NCBI GenBank assembly: GCA_015709575.1
Contig: CP054190.1
Span: 3,222,616 to 3,286,615, forward strand
DNA: 64,000 nucleotides
Reading direction: 5' to 3'
Origin: Planctomycetia bacterium
Lineage (GTDB): Bacteria > Planctomycetota > Phycisphaerae > UBA1845 > Fen-1342
Part shown: positions 52,515 through 62,052 of the stretch, in pieces
How positions within the stretch are numbered: position 1 is the stretch's first letter
Layout: every line of letters begins with the position of its first letter
Notes under the pieces: generated by a model
Seen by the model: only the letters and a program-made list of their open reading frames with translations
Told to the model about the DNA's origin: nothing
Database searches by the model: none
Position numbers and translations under genes: made by a program

Positions 52515-54887
52515 ATGACCGCTGCGGCGCAGCGCCGCCTGCGCCTGCATTACCGGACGGCATCGGGGGCGCGCATGGCGGTCTGTTCGATCGATCTCGC
52601 AGCACAGCGATTGCAATCGGCGGCGGGCGAACGATCGGCCGTCGCGCTCTACTCCGCGGCGCTGTTCACGGCCGCGCTACTGCTGTTCTCACTGCAACCA
52701 ATGGTGGGGAAGTCGCTGCTGCCGGCGCTGGGCGCGACGCCGGCCATCTGGAACACCTGCATGGTGTTCTTTCAGGCGGCACTGCTGGCCGGATACGCGC
52801 TGGCGCACGCGCTCGGCGCGCTCCCGCACCCGCGACTCGCCACCCTGCTGCACCTCGCGGCGGTCGCAGGCGTGCTGTTGCTGCTGCCGATTCCCATGGG
52901 GGCCGACGTCGCACCGTCGGCGGATGTGAATCCCGCCCTGTGGCTGCTGCTGCGGCTGCTGGTGACGGTCGGCGCGCCGTTTGTGATCATCGCGACCATT
53001 GCGCCGTTGCTGCAGCGGCAATTCGCGACCGGCGGATTTCGGTCCAGCGGTGACCCGTACTTCCTTTATCGCGCCAGCAACGCCGGCAGCCTCGCGGCAC
53101 TGCTGGCCTACCCGGTGCTGATCGAGCCGCTACTGCCTTTGGCCGAGCAGAGCCGCTGGTGGACGCTCGGCTTTGCGACGCTGGCCGCCCTGCTGGCGGC
53201 GTGCGCGCTGCGCAGCGGTGCGGAGTCTGCGCCGCTTCGGCCGGGGGCATCCGACGACGGGTCGATGCCCGGGGCGCCGACCAGCGCCCAGCGGCGAGCC
53301 GCGAATCTCGACGCGCCTGGCGCGATCGGGGCGCGCCGCATGACGGCCTGGGTTGCGTGGGCGGCGCTGCCATCGAGCCTGATGCTGGGTGTGACGTCGC
53401 ACGTCACGACGGACCTCGCCGCAGCGCCGCTACTGTGGGTGGCGCCGCTGGCGCTATACCTGCTCACGTTCATTCTGGCATTCTCGCCGCGCGCCCAGCC
53501 GGACGCCGCCTGGCCGCGGCGCGCGCTGCCTTTCATTCTTCTGCCGATGGTCGCATTTCACTATTGCTGTCCGCCGGGGCTGACGCTGTGGATGCTGCCG
53601 CTGCACATCGCCGCGTTTTTTCTGATGGCGCTGGCCTGTCATCAGCGCCTCGCGGCTGACCGACCGCACCCGGCACGGCTGACGACGTTTTACCTATGCA
53701 TGTCGCTGGGCGGCGTCATCGGGGGCGCGTTCAACGCGCTGGTGGCACCGCTGGTCTTCTCCGGCGTCACGGAATACCCGCTGGCCCTGATCCTCGGCGC
53801 GTTCGTCATGCTGAGCCGTCCGTCCACGCCACCGGGCGCCCAGCGTCACGCGGCGCTGCGCGAGTGGCTCGTTGCCGCTGGTCTGGCGCTGCTGGTCGGC
53901 GGAATCTCGGCGGGCGGCGCGGCGCTGGTCCGCGCGCAGCCCGGCGCTCCGTGGCTGCTGGGAGCGGCCGTCGCCCTGCCGATGCTGCTGTGCTTCGCGG
54001 GCAGCGCGCGCCCGGCGATCTTCTGCCTGTGCATCGCGGCGCTACTGGCCGCCGGCGCGTGGCTGCCGGTGCTGGATCGCGGGCGGGTGCTGCACACCGA
54101 GCGGAACTTTTTCGGCGTCAAGCGCGTGATCGTCGAACGCAGCGGCCAATATCGCTTTCTCATGCACGGCGGCACCAACCACGGCGCCCAGGCGTTGACC
54201 GGCGTGCGCGCTGAGCCGATCACTTACTATCACTCGACCGGTCCGATCGGCGACGTGTTCGCACAACATCCCGCGCCGCCGGGCCGTCGTCGCATCGCGG
54301 TGATCGGCCTGGGCGTCGGCTCGCTGGCCGCCTACGCGCGGCCGGGGGATGACATTACTTTCTTCGAGATTGACCCCGCGATTGAGCGAATCGCGGCGCG
54401 CCGCGAATGGTTCTCCTTTCTCGCGGAATGTCGCGGAGCCGCGCGCGTCGTCATCGGTGACGGCCGGCTGCGAATCGCGGCGGCTCCGCGGGGTTCATTT
54501 GACCTGATCGTGCTGGACGCCTTCAGTTCGGACGCGATACCGGCGCACCTGGTGACGCGGGAAGCGATTGCGATCTACCGCGGTCGTCTCGCGCCTGGCG
54601 GATGGCTGGCGATGCACATTTCCAACCACTTTCTCGATCTCGCGCCACTGGCGCGCGTGCTTGCCGCCGATGCGGAGATGGAATGCCTGCTGCGCGATGA
54701 TGCGGCGGTGTCCGCAGAGCTGCTCTGTGCCGGCAAGACCGCGTCGCGCTGGGTGGTCATGGCGCCGGGGCGGCAGGCACTTGCGCCGCTGCGCGCGCTG
54801 GAGGGGTGGTTGCCGCCGTCGGACGAACTGGCGGTTCCGATCTGGACCGATCAAAGCTCCAACCTGCTCTCGCTGCTGCGCTGGTGA
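52515..54887 (+). CDS. Membrane protein fused to a spermidine-synthase-like domain
   Basis: This is 790 residues (another ATG at 52575 is possible). About 14 hydrophobic segments fill residues 45-520, the first being ALYSAALFTAALLLFSLQPM, a hallmark of the fused MFS/spermidine-synthase-like group. The C-terminal 240 residues are a Rossmann methyltransferase-like domain: IAVIGLGVGSLAAYARPGDD, TFFEIDPAIERIA, and the strongly conserved SFDLIVLDAFSSDAIPAHLV with TREAIAIYRGRLAPGGWLAM. Polyamine synthesis is not certain, since the fused family is largely uncharacterised; an S-adenosyl-ligand-binding role is the safe statement. Confidence 0.88.
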   Translation: MTAAAQRRLRLHYRTASGARMAVCSIDLAAQRLQSAAGERSAVALYSAALFTAALLLFSLQPMVGKSLLPALGATPAIWNTCMVFFQAALLAGYALAHALGALPHPRLATLLHLAAVAGVLLLLPIPMGADVAPSADVNPALWLLLRLLVTVGAPFVIIATIAPLLQRQFATGGFRSSGDPYFLYRASNAGSLAALLAYPVLIEPLLPLAEQSRWWTLGFATLAALLAACALRSGAESAPLRPGASDDGSMPGAPTSAQRRAANLDAPGAIGARRMTAWVAWAALPSSLMLGVTSHVTTDLAAAPLLWVAPLALYLLTFILAFSPRAQPDAAWPRRALPFILLPMVAFHYCCPPGLTLWMLPLHIAAFFLMALACHQRLAADRPHPARLTTFYLCMSLGGVIGGAFNALVAPLVFSGVTEYPLALILGAFVMLSRPSTPPGAQRHAALREWLVAAGLALLVGGISAGGAALVRAQPGAPWLLGAAVALPMLLCFAGSARPAIFCLCIAALLAAGAWLPVLDRGRVLHTERNFFGVKRVIVERSGQYRFLMHGGTNHGAQALTGVRAEPITYYHSTGPIGDVFAQHPAPPGRRRIAVIGLGVGSLAAYARPGDDITFFEIDPAIERIAARREWFSFLAECRGAARVVIGDGRLRIAAAPRGSFDLIVLDAFSSDAIPAHLVTREAIAIYRGRLAPGGWLAMHISNHFLDLAPLARVLAADAEMECLLRDDAAVSAELLCAGKTASRWVVMAPGRQALAPLRALEGWLPPSDELAVPIWTDQSSNLLSLLRW

Positions 54888-55034
54888 GCCTCGGGGTCGA
54901 CCAGACTCACCGCGAAACGACGTTGGGCCGGGCGCGGCGCGGCGTTCCGGTCCCGGTGTCCGCGTAAGATGCAATTCAGGCTCGCGCGGCGCCACCGCGC
55001 CGAGCATTCATGCCCCAACGAAGGAGCACCGCGC

Positions 55035-55829
55035 GTGGAGCATCGCGAGCGCCTGAACCTGCTGGAGTTCGCCGTCGAGATCGCCCATCACGCCGGCCGC
55101 CTGACGCTCGGGCACTTTCTCCGCGGCGTGGCGGTCGATCGCAAGAGCGATGAATCGCCTGTCACCATCGCCGACCGCGGGGCGGAGCAGTTGCTCCGTG
55201 AGCGCATCGCGGCGCAGTTTCCCGACCACGGCATTCTCGGCGAGGAGTTCGGGGAAACACCCGGACGCGCGGGCGTCCGCTGGATCCTTGATCCGATCGA
55301 CGGGACGTTCTCGTTCATACACGGCGTCCCGCTCTACAGCGTGCTGATCGGCGTCGAAGCGGGCGACGAGATCGTGGCGGGCGTGATTCACATTCCGGCG
55401 CTGGCCGACACGATCTGCGCCGCGCGCGGCGACGGCTGCCGCTGGAACGGCCGTCGGGCGCAGGTCTCGACCGCGAGCCGGCTCTCCGAAGCGGTGGTTC
55501 TGACCGGCGGCGGGCGCGGGTTCGCACGCGGCGGGCGCAGCGCGGAGTACGATCGACTGATCCGTGCCTTCGGCGATCACCGGAGCTGGTGCGATGCGTA
55601 CGGCTACGCGCTGGTCGCCACCGGACGGGCTGATGCGATTGTGGATCCGAAGATGGCGATCTGGGATGTCGCTGCACTGGTGCCGTGCATCGAGGAAGCG
55701 GGCGGCCGGATCAGCGATTGGGCGGGCGTTGCATCGCACCGCATCGATACCGCGGTGGCGACCAACGGGCGGATTCACAATGACGTGCTGGCGATGCTGA
55801 GCGATGCCGCGGCTTCGAAAGGCGGCTGA
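55035..55829 (+). CDS. Inositol-monophosphatase-family enzyme, histidinol-phosphatase-like
   Basis: This is 264 residues from GTG 55035 (AAGGAG eight bases upstream). The metal-binding motifs are in place: GILGEEFGET (Glu), WILDPIDGTFSFIHGVPLYS (the DPIDGT motif) and KMAIWDVAALVPCIEEAGG (the WDVAA motif). In IMPase-family members, the loop after DPIDGT separates inositol from histidinol phosphatases; FSFIHGVPLY is typical of the HisN-like group, so dephosphorylation of histidinol phosphate is plausible, but other sugar phosphates are possible. Confidence 0.85.
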   Translation: MEHRERLNLLEFAVEIAHHAGRLTLGHFLRGVAVDRKSDESPVTIADRGAEQLLRERIAAQFPDHGILGEEFGETPGRAGVRWILDPIDGTFSFIHGVPLYSVLIGVEAGDEIVAGVIHIPALADTICAARGDGCRWNGRRAQVSTASRLSEAVVLTGGGRGFARGGRSAEYDRLIRAFGDHRSWCDAYGYALVATGRADAIVDPKMAIWDVAALVPCIEEAGGRISDWAGVASHRIDTAVATNGRIHNDVLAMLSDAAASKGG

Positions 55830-55923
55830 CGAATAGAGGAGCGGAGCGAACCGGACGCGCTTCGGCGGTCCTTCGCCGTTGCTCGCCCCGTCCGCCCCGC
55901 TCGGGGAGCCGGACCCTCGTTCC

Positions 55924-56316
55924 TTATCCCTTGACCGCGATCTTGCGAGCGCGGTGCTTTTCCGCCTTCGGCAGGTGGACGGTCAGCACACCGTCGGCGC
56001 ACTGGGCGTGAATCTTCGAGTTGTCGATCCCATCGCCGAGCTGGAACGTCCGGGCAAAGTCACCCACACCGTACTCGCGCATTACCAGCCCGGTCGTGTT
56101 TTCAAATCGATCGGGCACCGTGACGTTCAGCGTCAGCACGCCGTTCTCGTATTGAATGTCCACGTTCTCGGCGCGAGCGCCCGGTACATCGGCGATGAGC
56201 AACAGCTCATCGGGGCGCTCGACGATGTCCACGTTCGGCCGATACGTCCGGCCTGCGCGAGCACGCTCCGGCGTGCAGGCCGTCTCGCACTTCTGAATGC
56301 TGCTCTGCGTGTTCAT
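55924..56316 (-). CDS. Small heat shock protein (Hsp20/alpha-crystallin)
   Basis: This is 130 residues, and the alpha-crystallin domain is nearly the whole protein: RPNVDIVERPDELLLIADVP, VDIQYENGVLTLNVTVP, the loop with MREYGVGDFARTFQLGDGID, and AQCADGVLTVHLPKAEK. The family oligomerises and holds unfolding proteins. There is a Cys-containing N-terminus (QKCETACTPER) but only a very short tail, KIAVKG. It lies 122 bases after the second Hsp20 gene. Confidence 0.95.
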   Translation of the reverse strand: MNTQSSIQKCETACTPERARAGRTYRPNVDIVERPDELLLIADVPGARAENVDIQYENGVLTLNVTVPDRFENTTGLVMREYGVGDFARTFQLGDGIDNSKIHAQCADGVLTVHLPKAEKHRARKIAVKG

Positions 56317-56438
56317 GGCTATTTCCTCCAGGCCGCGATTGCGGCCGAAAAGCTTCCGACCCTGGCCCGGGCACGTGCGCGAGACAGCGACAGCCGCCGA
56401 AACATCGCACGTGCCCGCCCGAAATCCGCCGCCGGCGT

Positions 56439-56873
56439 CTAACCCGCCTTCACCGCGATCTTGCGGGCGCGGGCAGCGGCCGCCTTGGGCATCACGATCC
56501 GCAGCACGCCGTCGCGCAGCGTGGCCTCGACGCCCTCCGAGTCCACCGGCGTCGGCAGCGTGACGATCCGCACAAACTCGCCGGTGACGCGCTCCCGACG
56601 ATGGAACGTCAGGTTGTCACCCGTGATCGGCTTGCGCTGGCCTCGGATCGACAGCTCATTGCCGACCACCGAGACCTCGATGTCGCCGATGGTCAGACCG
56701 GGCAACTCAGCCTCGGCGTAGAGCTTCTCGCCGTCGCTCCACATCACGAGCGCCGGCAACGCGGACGTCATCTCATCGAACCCGACGCCGCGCATGACGT
56801 TGGCGAACGCCTGGTCGACCTGGCGATGGAGGTCGCCGAGCGTCGCGATCGGGAAATTTCCAAGTGCGAGCAT
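56439..56873 (-). CDS. Small heat shock protein (Hsp20/alpha-crystallin), second copy
   Basis: This is 144 residues from ATG 56873 (AAAGGA upstream); the longer reading starts in non-coding sequence. A helical N-terminus (LGDLHRQVDQAFANVMRGVG) is followed by the alpha-crystallin domain (ALVMWSDGEKLYAEAELPGL, SVVGNELSIRGQRKP, FHRRERVTGEFVRIVTLPTP and ATLRDGVLRIVMPKAA). The tail ARKIAVKAG matches that of the first copy, so they are likely paralogues transcribed together and possibly co-assembling. Confidence 0.95.
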   Translation of the reverse strand: MLALGNFPIATLGDLHRQVDQAFANVMRGVGFDEMTSALPALVMWSDGEKLYAEAELPGLTIGDIEVSVVGNELSIRGQRKPITGDNLTFHRRERVTGEFVRIVTLPTPVDSEGVEATLRDGVLRIVMPKAAAARARKIAVKAG

Positions 56874-56991
56874 GATCCACCGTCCTTTCCGGTCCACAAA
56901 CCCGTCGAAAAGGCCGCTCGCCATTCCTGGGCGACGCTGCCAATCCGCTCCGTCATGCACCGGTGCAAACGACGAGCCAGGCGCAGCTCAG

Positions 56992-57022
56992 CTATAACAT
57001 CAGTAACATCAACGGATTACAA
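56992..57022 (-). promoter_or_regulatory. Candidate promoter for the Hsp20 genes
   Basis: On the minus strand, TTGTAA (57022-57017) and TTATAG (56997-56992) are 19 bases apart, or 17 if the overlapping TGTTAT is taken as the -10. A 12-bp perfect palindrome TGCACCGGTGCA lies downstream at 56956-56967. No CIRCE element was seen. Confidence 0.3.
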
Positions 57023-57135
57023 ATTGCCCGGGGCTGGCGAACTCGGCCAGGTTGGCAGGCGTGGCAGGCAGCCGCCGAGAGACGTCGCGGGTCGGACGGA
57101 ATAGAAGGACGTGTGAAGGTGCGAGAGGTTGCGCG

Positions 57136-57624
57136 TCAGGCGGGGTCAGGGTGCGAGGTGTCGCCGCGCAGAATGCGGCAGGCGTGTCGAATCGCGGGTG
57201 CAAGCAGCGTCAGACACTCAGTCACCGCCGTCGGCTTGCCCGGCATCCAGACAATCAGCGTACGACCAGACACGCCCGCCCCGGAGCGCGACACGATGGA
57301 GAGCGGGTTTTTATCCGCGTGCGCGACCCGCATCAGTTCGCCGAAGCCGGGCAGCGCGCGCTCGATCAGCGGCGCCAGCGCTTCCGGGGTCACGTCGCGC
57401 AGCGCGATACCGGTGCCCCCGGTCGCCAAGATCACGTCGCAGCGGTTGATCCACGCGCCGGCCGTCGCCCGGATTCGCTCGACCTCATCCGGGACGATTT
57501 CGCGATGCACGGCGATGGCATCCAGCGCAGGAAGCTGCTCCAGAATCGCCGGGCCGCCGCGATCCTCGGCTTGGCCGGCGCTGCGAGAGTCCGAAATCGT
57601 GAGTACGACCGCCCGGAGTTTCAT
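57136..57624 (-). CDS. MoaB/Mog-type molybdopterin-binding protein
   Basis: This is 162 residues, normal for MoaB/MogA. It starts AVVLTISDSRSAGQAEDRGG, has VILATGGTGIALRDVTPEAL, the family's GTG-x-x-x-D-x-T-P motif, and ends with VWMPGKPTAVTECLTLLAPA. The family binds molybdopterin and, as MogA, adenylates it for molybdenum insertion; MoaB homologues are hard to tell apart by eye. No other molybdenum-cofactor gene lies in the window. Confidence 0.9.
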   Translation of the reverse strand: MKLRAVVLTISDSRSAGQAEDRGGPAILEQLPALDAIAVHREIVPDEVERIRATAGAWINRCDVILATGGTGIALRDVTPEALAPLIERALPGFGELMRVAHADKNPLSIVSRSGAGVSGRTLIVWMPGKPTAVTECLTLLAPAIRHACRILRGDTSHPDPA

Positions 57625-57840
57625 TCCGGAATCATAGCCCGCCGCGACCCCGCGCCTGACGCGATTTCAGCCGGCGCCCGCCGCGGCGGACATCAGGGAA
57701 CCGGCGGGCCGGCCGCGACGTCGAACCCGACGTTACAAACCGGTGACGAACCGACCTTCGTCCCGGTGGTACGTTTGACATGGAGACGCGCGCGGGTGCG
57801 TAGCCTCAGCCGCCGACCCAGGCCACTTTCGGAGCTTTGC

Positions 57841-60186
57841 ATGACACCCCAATTCCGATCTTTCGCGACTGTCCCGGTCGTCGCACGCGCGGCGCTGGTC
57901 GCGATCACCACGACCATGGTCGGTTTCGCCGGCGCCCAGACCATCGCGTCCACGGATCCGTCGGCGGGCGCGGCGGCAGCGGCCGGGCGCGTCTGCACGA
58001 TCCTGCCACAGCACCGCGTCTACCGGCCGGTGCCGTCGCTGCCGCAAATCGAGCTGGTCTCCGTCGACGCGCGGATCGAGATCAACGAGCAAGTTGCATC
58101 GACGTCGCTGGAGATCATCGTGCGCAATTCCGGTCACGCGGCGGCCGAGACGGAGTTGCTGCTGCCCGTGCCGCACGGGGCGACGGTGCGCCGATTCGGC
58201 TATGACGGGGCGGCGCCCGAGCCGACCGCGAAGGTGCTGCCGCGCGACGAGGCGCGGCGCATCTATGAAGCGATCGTCAGCCGGATGCGCGACCCGGGAT
58301 TGCTGGAGTTCGCCGGCTACAACCTGCTGCGTTCGAGCGTGTTTCCCGTGCCGCCCGGCAAGGATCAGAAAATCTGGGTGACGTATGAAACACTGCTGAC
58401 GGCGGATGGGTCGCGGGTGGACTACGTTCTGCCGCGCTCCGACTCGCTGGAACGCTCTGCGGTGATCTGGCGCATTTCGGCGTCCATTCGCTCGCAAACG
58501 CCGATTGCAACCACCTATTCGCCCAGCCATGAACTCAGCACCACGGCGCGCGGCCCGGGGATGGTGTCGGTGGAAGTGCCCGCCGCCAAGATGCAGCCGG
58601 GGGCGTTCCGGCTCGCCTACGTGCGCGACGGCTCTGCACTCGGCGCGTCGCTCGTGACGCACGCCGAGCCGGCCGGAGACAGCGGACACTTCCTGCTGCT
58701 GGCCGGCCTGCCGCCGCTCCCGGCGGACGCGGCCCGGCGGACGGTGAAACGCGAGGTCATTCTCGTGCTGGATCGCTCCGGCAGCATGCGCGGCGAGAAG
58801 ATGGAGCAGGCCCGCAACGCCGCCATCGCCGTGCTAGACGGCATGGAGGACGGTGAGGCGTTCAATATTGTTGATTACTCCGACCAGGTTGCGCTCTACG
58901 CAGCCAAGCCGGTGATCCGCAGCGCCTCCACGCTGGCTGACGCGCGCGCGTATCTGAACGGGCTGGTCGCCAACGGGGGCACCGACATTCACAGTGCGTT
59001 ACAGGCGGCGCTGCGCCAGCCGGCGACGGAAGGCATGCTGCCGATGGTTCTTTTCCTGACGGACGGCCTGCCGACCGTGGGCAACACCGGTGAGCTGGCC
59101 ATCCGCAACGATGCGGCCGCCGCCAATAGCGCGAAGCGACGCATCTTCACGTTCGGCGTAGGGCACGACGTGAACGCGGCGCTGCTAGACCAAGTCGCGC
59201 TGGCGACGCGCGGCTCGAGCATCAACGTATTGCCGGGCGAGAACATCGAAACGGCCGTATCGACCGTGTTCCGGCGACTGAGCGGCCCGGTGCTGGCCGA
59301 GCCGCGCATCACGGTGCTGGATGGCGCGGGCGCCGCGACGGTGCAGCGCGTGCGCGACCTGCTGCCGGCGGAACTGCCCGACCTGTTTGACGGCGATCAG
59401 CTCGTGCTGCTCGGGCAATACCGCGGCACGACGCCGCTGCGCTTCCGCCTCAGCGGCACGTATCTCGGGCAGCCGCGCGACTTTGAATACGAGTTCGCGA
59501 TCAAGGACGGCGGCATCCAGCACGCCTATGTCTCGCGGCTGTGGGCCAGCCGCAAGATCGCGCACCTGCTGGACGCGATTCGCCAGTTCGGTCCGGCGGA
59601 TCCAGCCAGCAGCGCCACGCCGGACCCGCGGACGCGCGAGCTGGTCGACGAGATCGTTCAGCTCTCGACGCGCTACGGAATTCTGACGGAATACACGGCC
59701 TTTCTCGTGACGGACGGCGAGAGCCTGCCGCGGCTGGCGAACGGCAACGTGGACCTGCCCGCCGCGACTGCGCGCGTGGACGACAACGTGCGCGAGCGCG
59801 CCCAGCAACAGCGGACCGGCTCGGCCGGTGTGGCGCAGGCGATCAACATCAAGGCGCAGGTGGCGCAATCCTGCGACAACAAGGGCAACCGCTACTGGAG
59901 CGAGACGTCCGGCTACGTCGAAAACCGGGACGTGCAGCAACTCGCCGACCAGTGCCTGTTCCGCGACAAGCGCCGCTGGGTGGATGCGCGGATCTACACG
60001 GACAAGACCGCCGAGGCCGCCACCCCGCAGCGGATCGTGGAGTTCGCCACGCCGGAGTATTTCGAGCTGGCTGACAAACTCGCTGGTGAGGGGCGGGCGA
60101 TGCTGATGTCGCTCGAGGGCGAGGTGTACCTGATCGTCGAGGGCCAGCGGGTGCTGATCCGCAACCCCGAGCCGCAGGCGTCCTGA
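57841..60186 (+). CDS. Secreted VIT and von Willebrand A domain protein
   Basis: This is 781 residues from ATG 57841, with a signal peptide (VVARAALVAITTTMVGFAGA). The VIT domain at about 68-190 (SVDARIEINEQVASTSLEII, ETELLLPVPHGATVRRFGYD) is followed by vWA at about 300-470, with the MIDAS motif VILVLDRSGSMRGEKM, GGTDIHSALQAALRQ and LFLTDGLPTVGNTGE. The rest (about 480-781) resembles the C-terminal part of inter-alpha-trypsin-inhibitor-like bacterial proteins (RELVDEIVQLSTRYGILTEY, TAFLVTDGE). Metal-dependent protein binding outside the cytoplasm is likely. The gene appears monocistronic. Confidence 0.9.
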   Translation: MTPQFRSFATVPVVARAALVAITTTMVGFAGAQTIASTDPSAGAAAAAGRVCTILPQHRVYRPVPSLPQIELVSVDARIEINEQVASTSLEIIVRNSGHAAAETELLLPVPHGATVRRFGYDGAAPEPTAKVLPRDEARRIYEAIVSRMRDPGLLEFAGYNLLRSSVFPVPPGKDQKIWVTYETLLTADGSRVDYVLPRSDSLERSAVIWRISASIRSQTPIATTYSPSHELSTTARGPGMVSVEVPAAKMQPGAFRLAYVRDGSALGASLVTHAEPAGDSGHFLLLAGLPPLPADAARRTVKREVILVLDRSGSMRGEKMEQARNAAIAVLDGMEDGEAFNIVDYSDQVALYAAKPVIRSASTLADARAYLNGLVANGGTDIHSALQAALRQPATEGMLPMVLFLTDGLPTVGNTGELAIRNDAAAANSAKRRIFTFGVGHDVNAALLDQVALATRGSSINVLPGENIETAVSTVFRRLSGPVLAEPRITVLDGAGAATVQRVRDLLPAELPDLFDGDQLVLLGQYRGTTPLRFRLSGTYLGQPRDFEYEFAIKDGGIQHAYVSRLWASRKIAHLLDAIRQFGPADPASSATPDPRTRELVDEIVQLSTRYGILTEYTAFLVTDGESLPRLANGNVDLPAATARVDDNVRERAQQQRTGSAGVAQAINIKAQVAQSCDNKGNRYWSETSGYVENRDVQQLADQCLFRDKRRWVDARIYTDKTAEAATPQRIVEFATPEYFELADKLAGEGRAMLMSLEGEVYLIVEGQRVLIRNPEPQAS

Positions 60187-60373
60187 CGGCCGCCCGGCGA
60201 ACGTCAGACGAATCGGCGTTACGGGCAGGCTCGCGTCGGCAACCGGTGCCGGCGCGGGCCTGCTTGCTCATTCGGAGCCGTGATCACCGGCGCGGCCTGG
60301 CCCGGCGTTCGTGTCCGCCCGGCGTCGCGCTCGGCGACCGCCCGCGCTCGACCCTCCCGCGTAGCATGTCGGC

Positions 60374-60616
60374 ATGGAGCTGCGCTGCGTCTGCATGAAT
60401 CTCAGCTTTCGCGGATTGCTGTCGTATGCCCGGCGGCACGACATCCGCGATCTCGACGCGCTGATCCAGGCGACGGGCTGCTGCTCCCGCTGCGCGACTT
60501 GCAAACCGTTTATTCGATGGATGCTTGCGAACGACGAGGTGCCGACGCTCGACACGCCGCTTCCGCCGGAGCCGGCGCCGGAATCCGATTCCGATCCGCT
60601 CACGGAGACGGGGTAA
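60374..60616 (+). CDS. Small BFD-like [2Fe-2S]-type protein
   Basis: This is 80 residues. Four cysteines are placed as in bacterioferritin-associated-ferredoxin-like domains: LRCVCMNLSF at the start (C-x-C) and TGCCSRCATCKPFIRWML (C-x-x-C, plus one extra Cys before it). A helix (LLSYARRHDIRDLDALIQAT) lies between. The family shuttles electrons to release iron from bacterioferritin or acts in NADH-dependent reductases. A Pro/Glu-rich tail follows. No bacterioferritin gene is nearby. Confidence 0.7.
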   Translation: MELRCVCMNLSFRGLLSYARRHDIRDLDALIQATGCCSRCATCKPFIRWMLANDEVPTLDTPLPPEPAPESDSDPLTETG

Positions 60617-60641
60617 GTCGGGACACGTTCCATACGGAGAA

Positions 60642-61664
60642 TCAGGGAAACAGTGGCCGGCGCGAGAACCGCGCGACCTCCTGCAGCTCGATGAACTCCA
60701 GCACGCGGATCGATACGTTCGGATCGATCATCGGTGCGAAATGATCGCCGCCCGGAAGGTACATGAATTCCACCGCCGGCAGCGCAGCCCCCTCCTTCAG
60801 CGCGCTGACATAGCTCTTCTCAAAAGACCGCGTGTTCTGAACGATCAACACCGCGTCCCGGTCGCCATGCACCATCAGCATCGGTGACTGCAAGTCCCGC
60901 ACCCGCGCCGCGGCATCCAGCGCTGACCAGCGCGGGTCGCCGGGCAATCCATACGCGGCGTAGGTACTCTTGAGCTGGCAGACCCCTTCGTTCGTGGGGA
61001 AATTGTCCGTGACGAGGCGATAGAGCAGGTAGTTGTCCTCGAACTGGTTCGGCTGGGACAGCCCACTGATCGAGATCACCCCGTCCACCTTGCGGTGCAG
61101 ATTCAGGTGCGTCGACAGCATCGCCCCCAGCGAGTACCCGACGACGTACAGCCGCTCGATGCCCAGCTCCGATCGGCCGGTCGTCTGGAGCCAGTCCACC
61201 GCGTCGATCACGTCCTGCAGGTCGCGCGTCGCGTACGCTCCGCCGCATTCGCTCGTGACCAGCGACACGGTGCGAAACCCGGCCTGCTGAAACGTGCGGC
61301 CGAACGTGTCGAGGAAAAAGAGCGCCTGGTTCACGCGCCCGTCCCACGATACCAGCGCTGCGCCGTCGAGCATCAGCACCCAGGCGTCGCGGTTCGTCAG
61401 GTTGGTCGACACGTACGCGCCGATCTTTCCGCTGCCGTCCTTCCTCGGGATCTCCATCCACAAAGACCCGGACACACCGGGCTGCGACGAAAACAGCGCG
61501 TCACCCACCTCAAACTGCGGCTGCAAGTCAGCCGCGATGCCGTCGTCCCGGTTATCGGGCAGCAGTGGCCCGCAACCGATCAGCCCAGCAACCAGCAGGC
61601 CGGCCAGCACGGCAGGCCGTGCCGACCCTGAGCCGCCGCCCCCTCGATGGAAATGCCGCAACAT
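60642..61664 (-). CDS. Alpha/beta-hydrolase lipoprotein
   Basis: This is 340 residues from ATG 61664, which opens a lipoprotein signal with the lipobox LLVAGLIGCGPLLP (Cys to be lipidated). The hydrolase core has the nucleophile elbow LYVVGYSLGAMLSTHL (G-x-S-x-G), the acid in LMVHGDRDAVLIVQ and the His in LPGGDHFAPMI. Earlier, SECGGAYATRDLQDVIDAVD matches the alpha-beta-hydrolase lid and helix region. It is anchored in a membrane outside the cytoplasm; the substrate is unknown. Confidence 0.85.
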   Translation of the reverse strand: MLRHFHRGGGGSGSARPAVLAGLLVAGLIGCGPLLPDNRDDGIAADLQPQFEVGDALFSSQPGVSGSLWMEIPRKDGSGKIGAYVSTNLTNRDAWVLMLDGAALVSWDGRVNQALFFLDTFGRTFQQAGFRTVSLVTSECGGAYATRDLQDVIDAVDWLQTTGRSELGIERLYVVGYSLGAMLSTHLNLHRKVDGVISISGLSQPNQFEDNYLLYRLVTDNFPTNEGVCQLKSTYAAYGLPGDPRWSALDAAARVRDLQSPMLMVHGDRDAVLIVQNTRSFEKSYVSALKEGAALPAVEFMYLPGGDHFAPMIDPNVSIRVLEFIELQEVARFSRRPLFP

Positions 61665-62052
61665 CACGAACTCCGCGACCGGCGCCGCCGTTGTGCCGGA
61701 TGCGCTCGACGAGCGGCGCGCACCCGCATGGTGATTACGAGATCGGACGAACCGACGCCCTTCACCCACCTGATTATTCCCCGCGGGTCAAGGACCGAGA
61801 ACGCCTGAAGCGTCGATGCTCGCCAATTCGCCTGGCTTGACGCGAATTGCGCGATTTGCGCAAAGGGCAAAAACGGTCAACCGCCTGGCCATTTCTTGCG
61901 GCCGCCGCCGGGGTAATCGACGGTTCACCTCAATGGGGCACCAGCCGCCGCCGAAACGTCGGCCGCGGATCGACACCTTCCAGACCCCGGCCGGGCGCTC
62001 GCGGCGCGCGCGGGGACGCAGGAGCGGATAGCCGAACGCGGGGAGGGCGGTC
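61665..62052. other. Divergent intergenic region of 388 bases
   Basis: Contains TTGCGC-gattt-GCGCAA (61847-61863), a 6-bp inverted repeat with a 5-base centre and the look of a repressor operator, preceded by CTTGACG (a -35-like word). It must carry the promoters of both outward genes. No repeat family seen. Confidence 0.4.

Noticed and set aside
52515..54887. Naming the membrane fusion protein SpeE
   Set aside because: Only the C-terminal third resembles spermidine synthase and the fused group lacks established activity, so a gene symbol would overstate it.
56317..57135. CIRCE (HrcA) operator before the Hsp20 genes
   Set aside because: No TTAGCACTC-N9-GAGTGCTAA-like element; only the short palindrome TGCACCGGTGCA is present.
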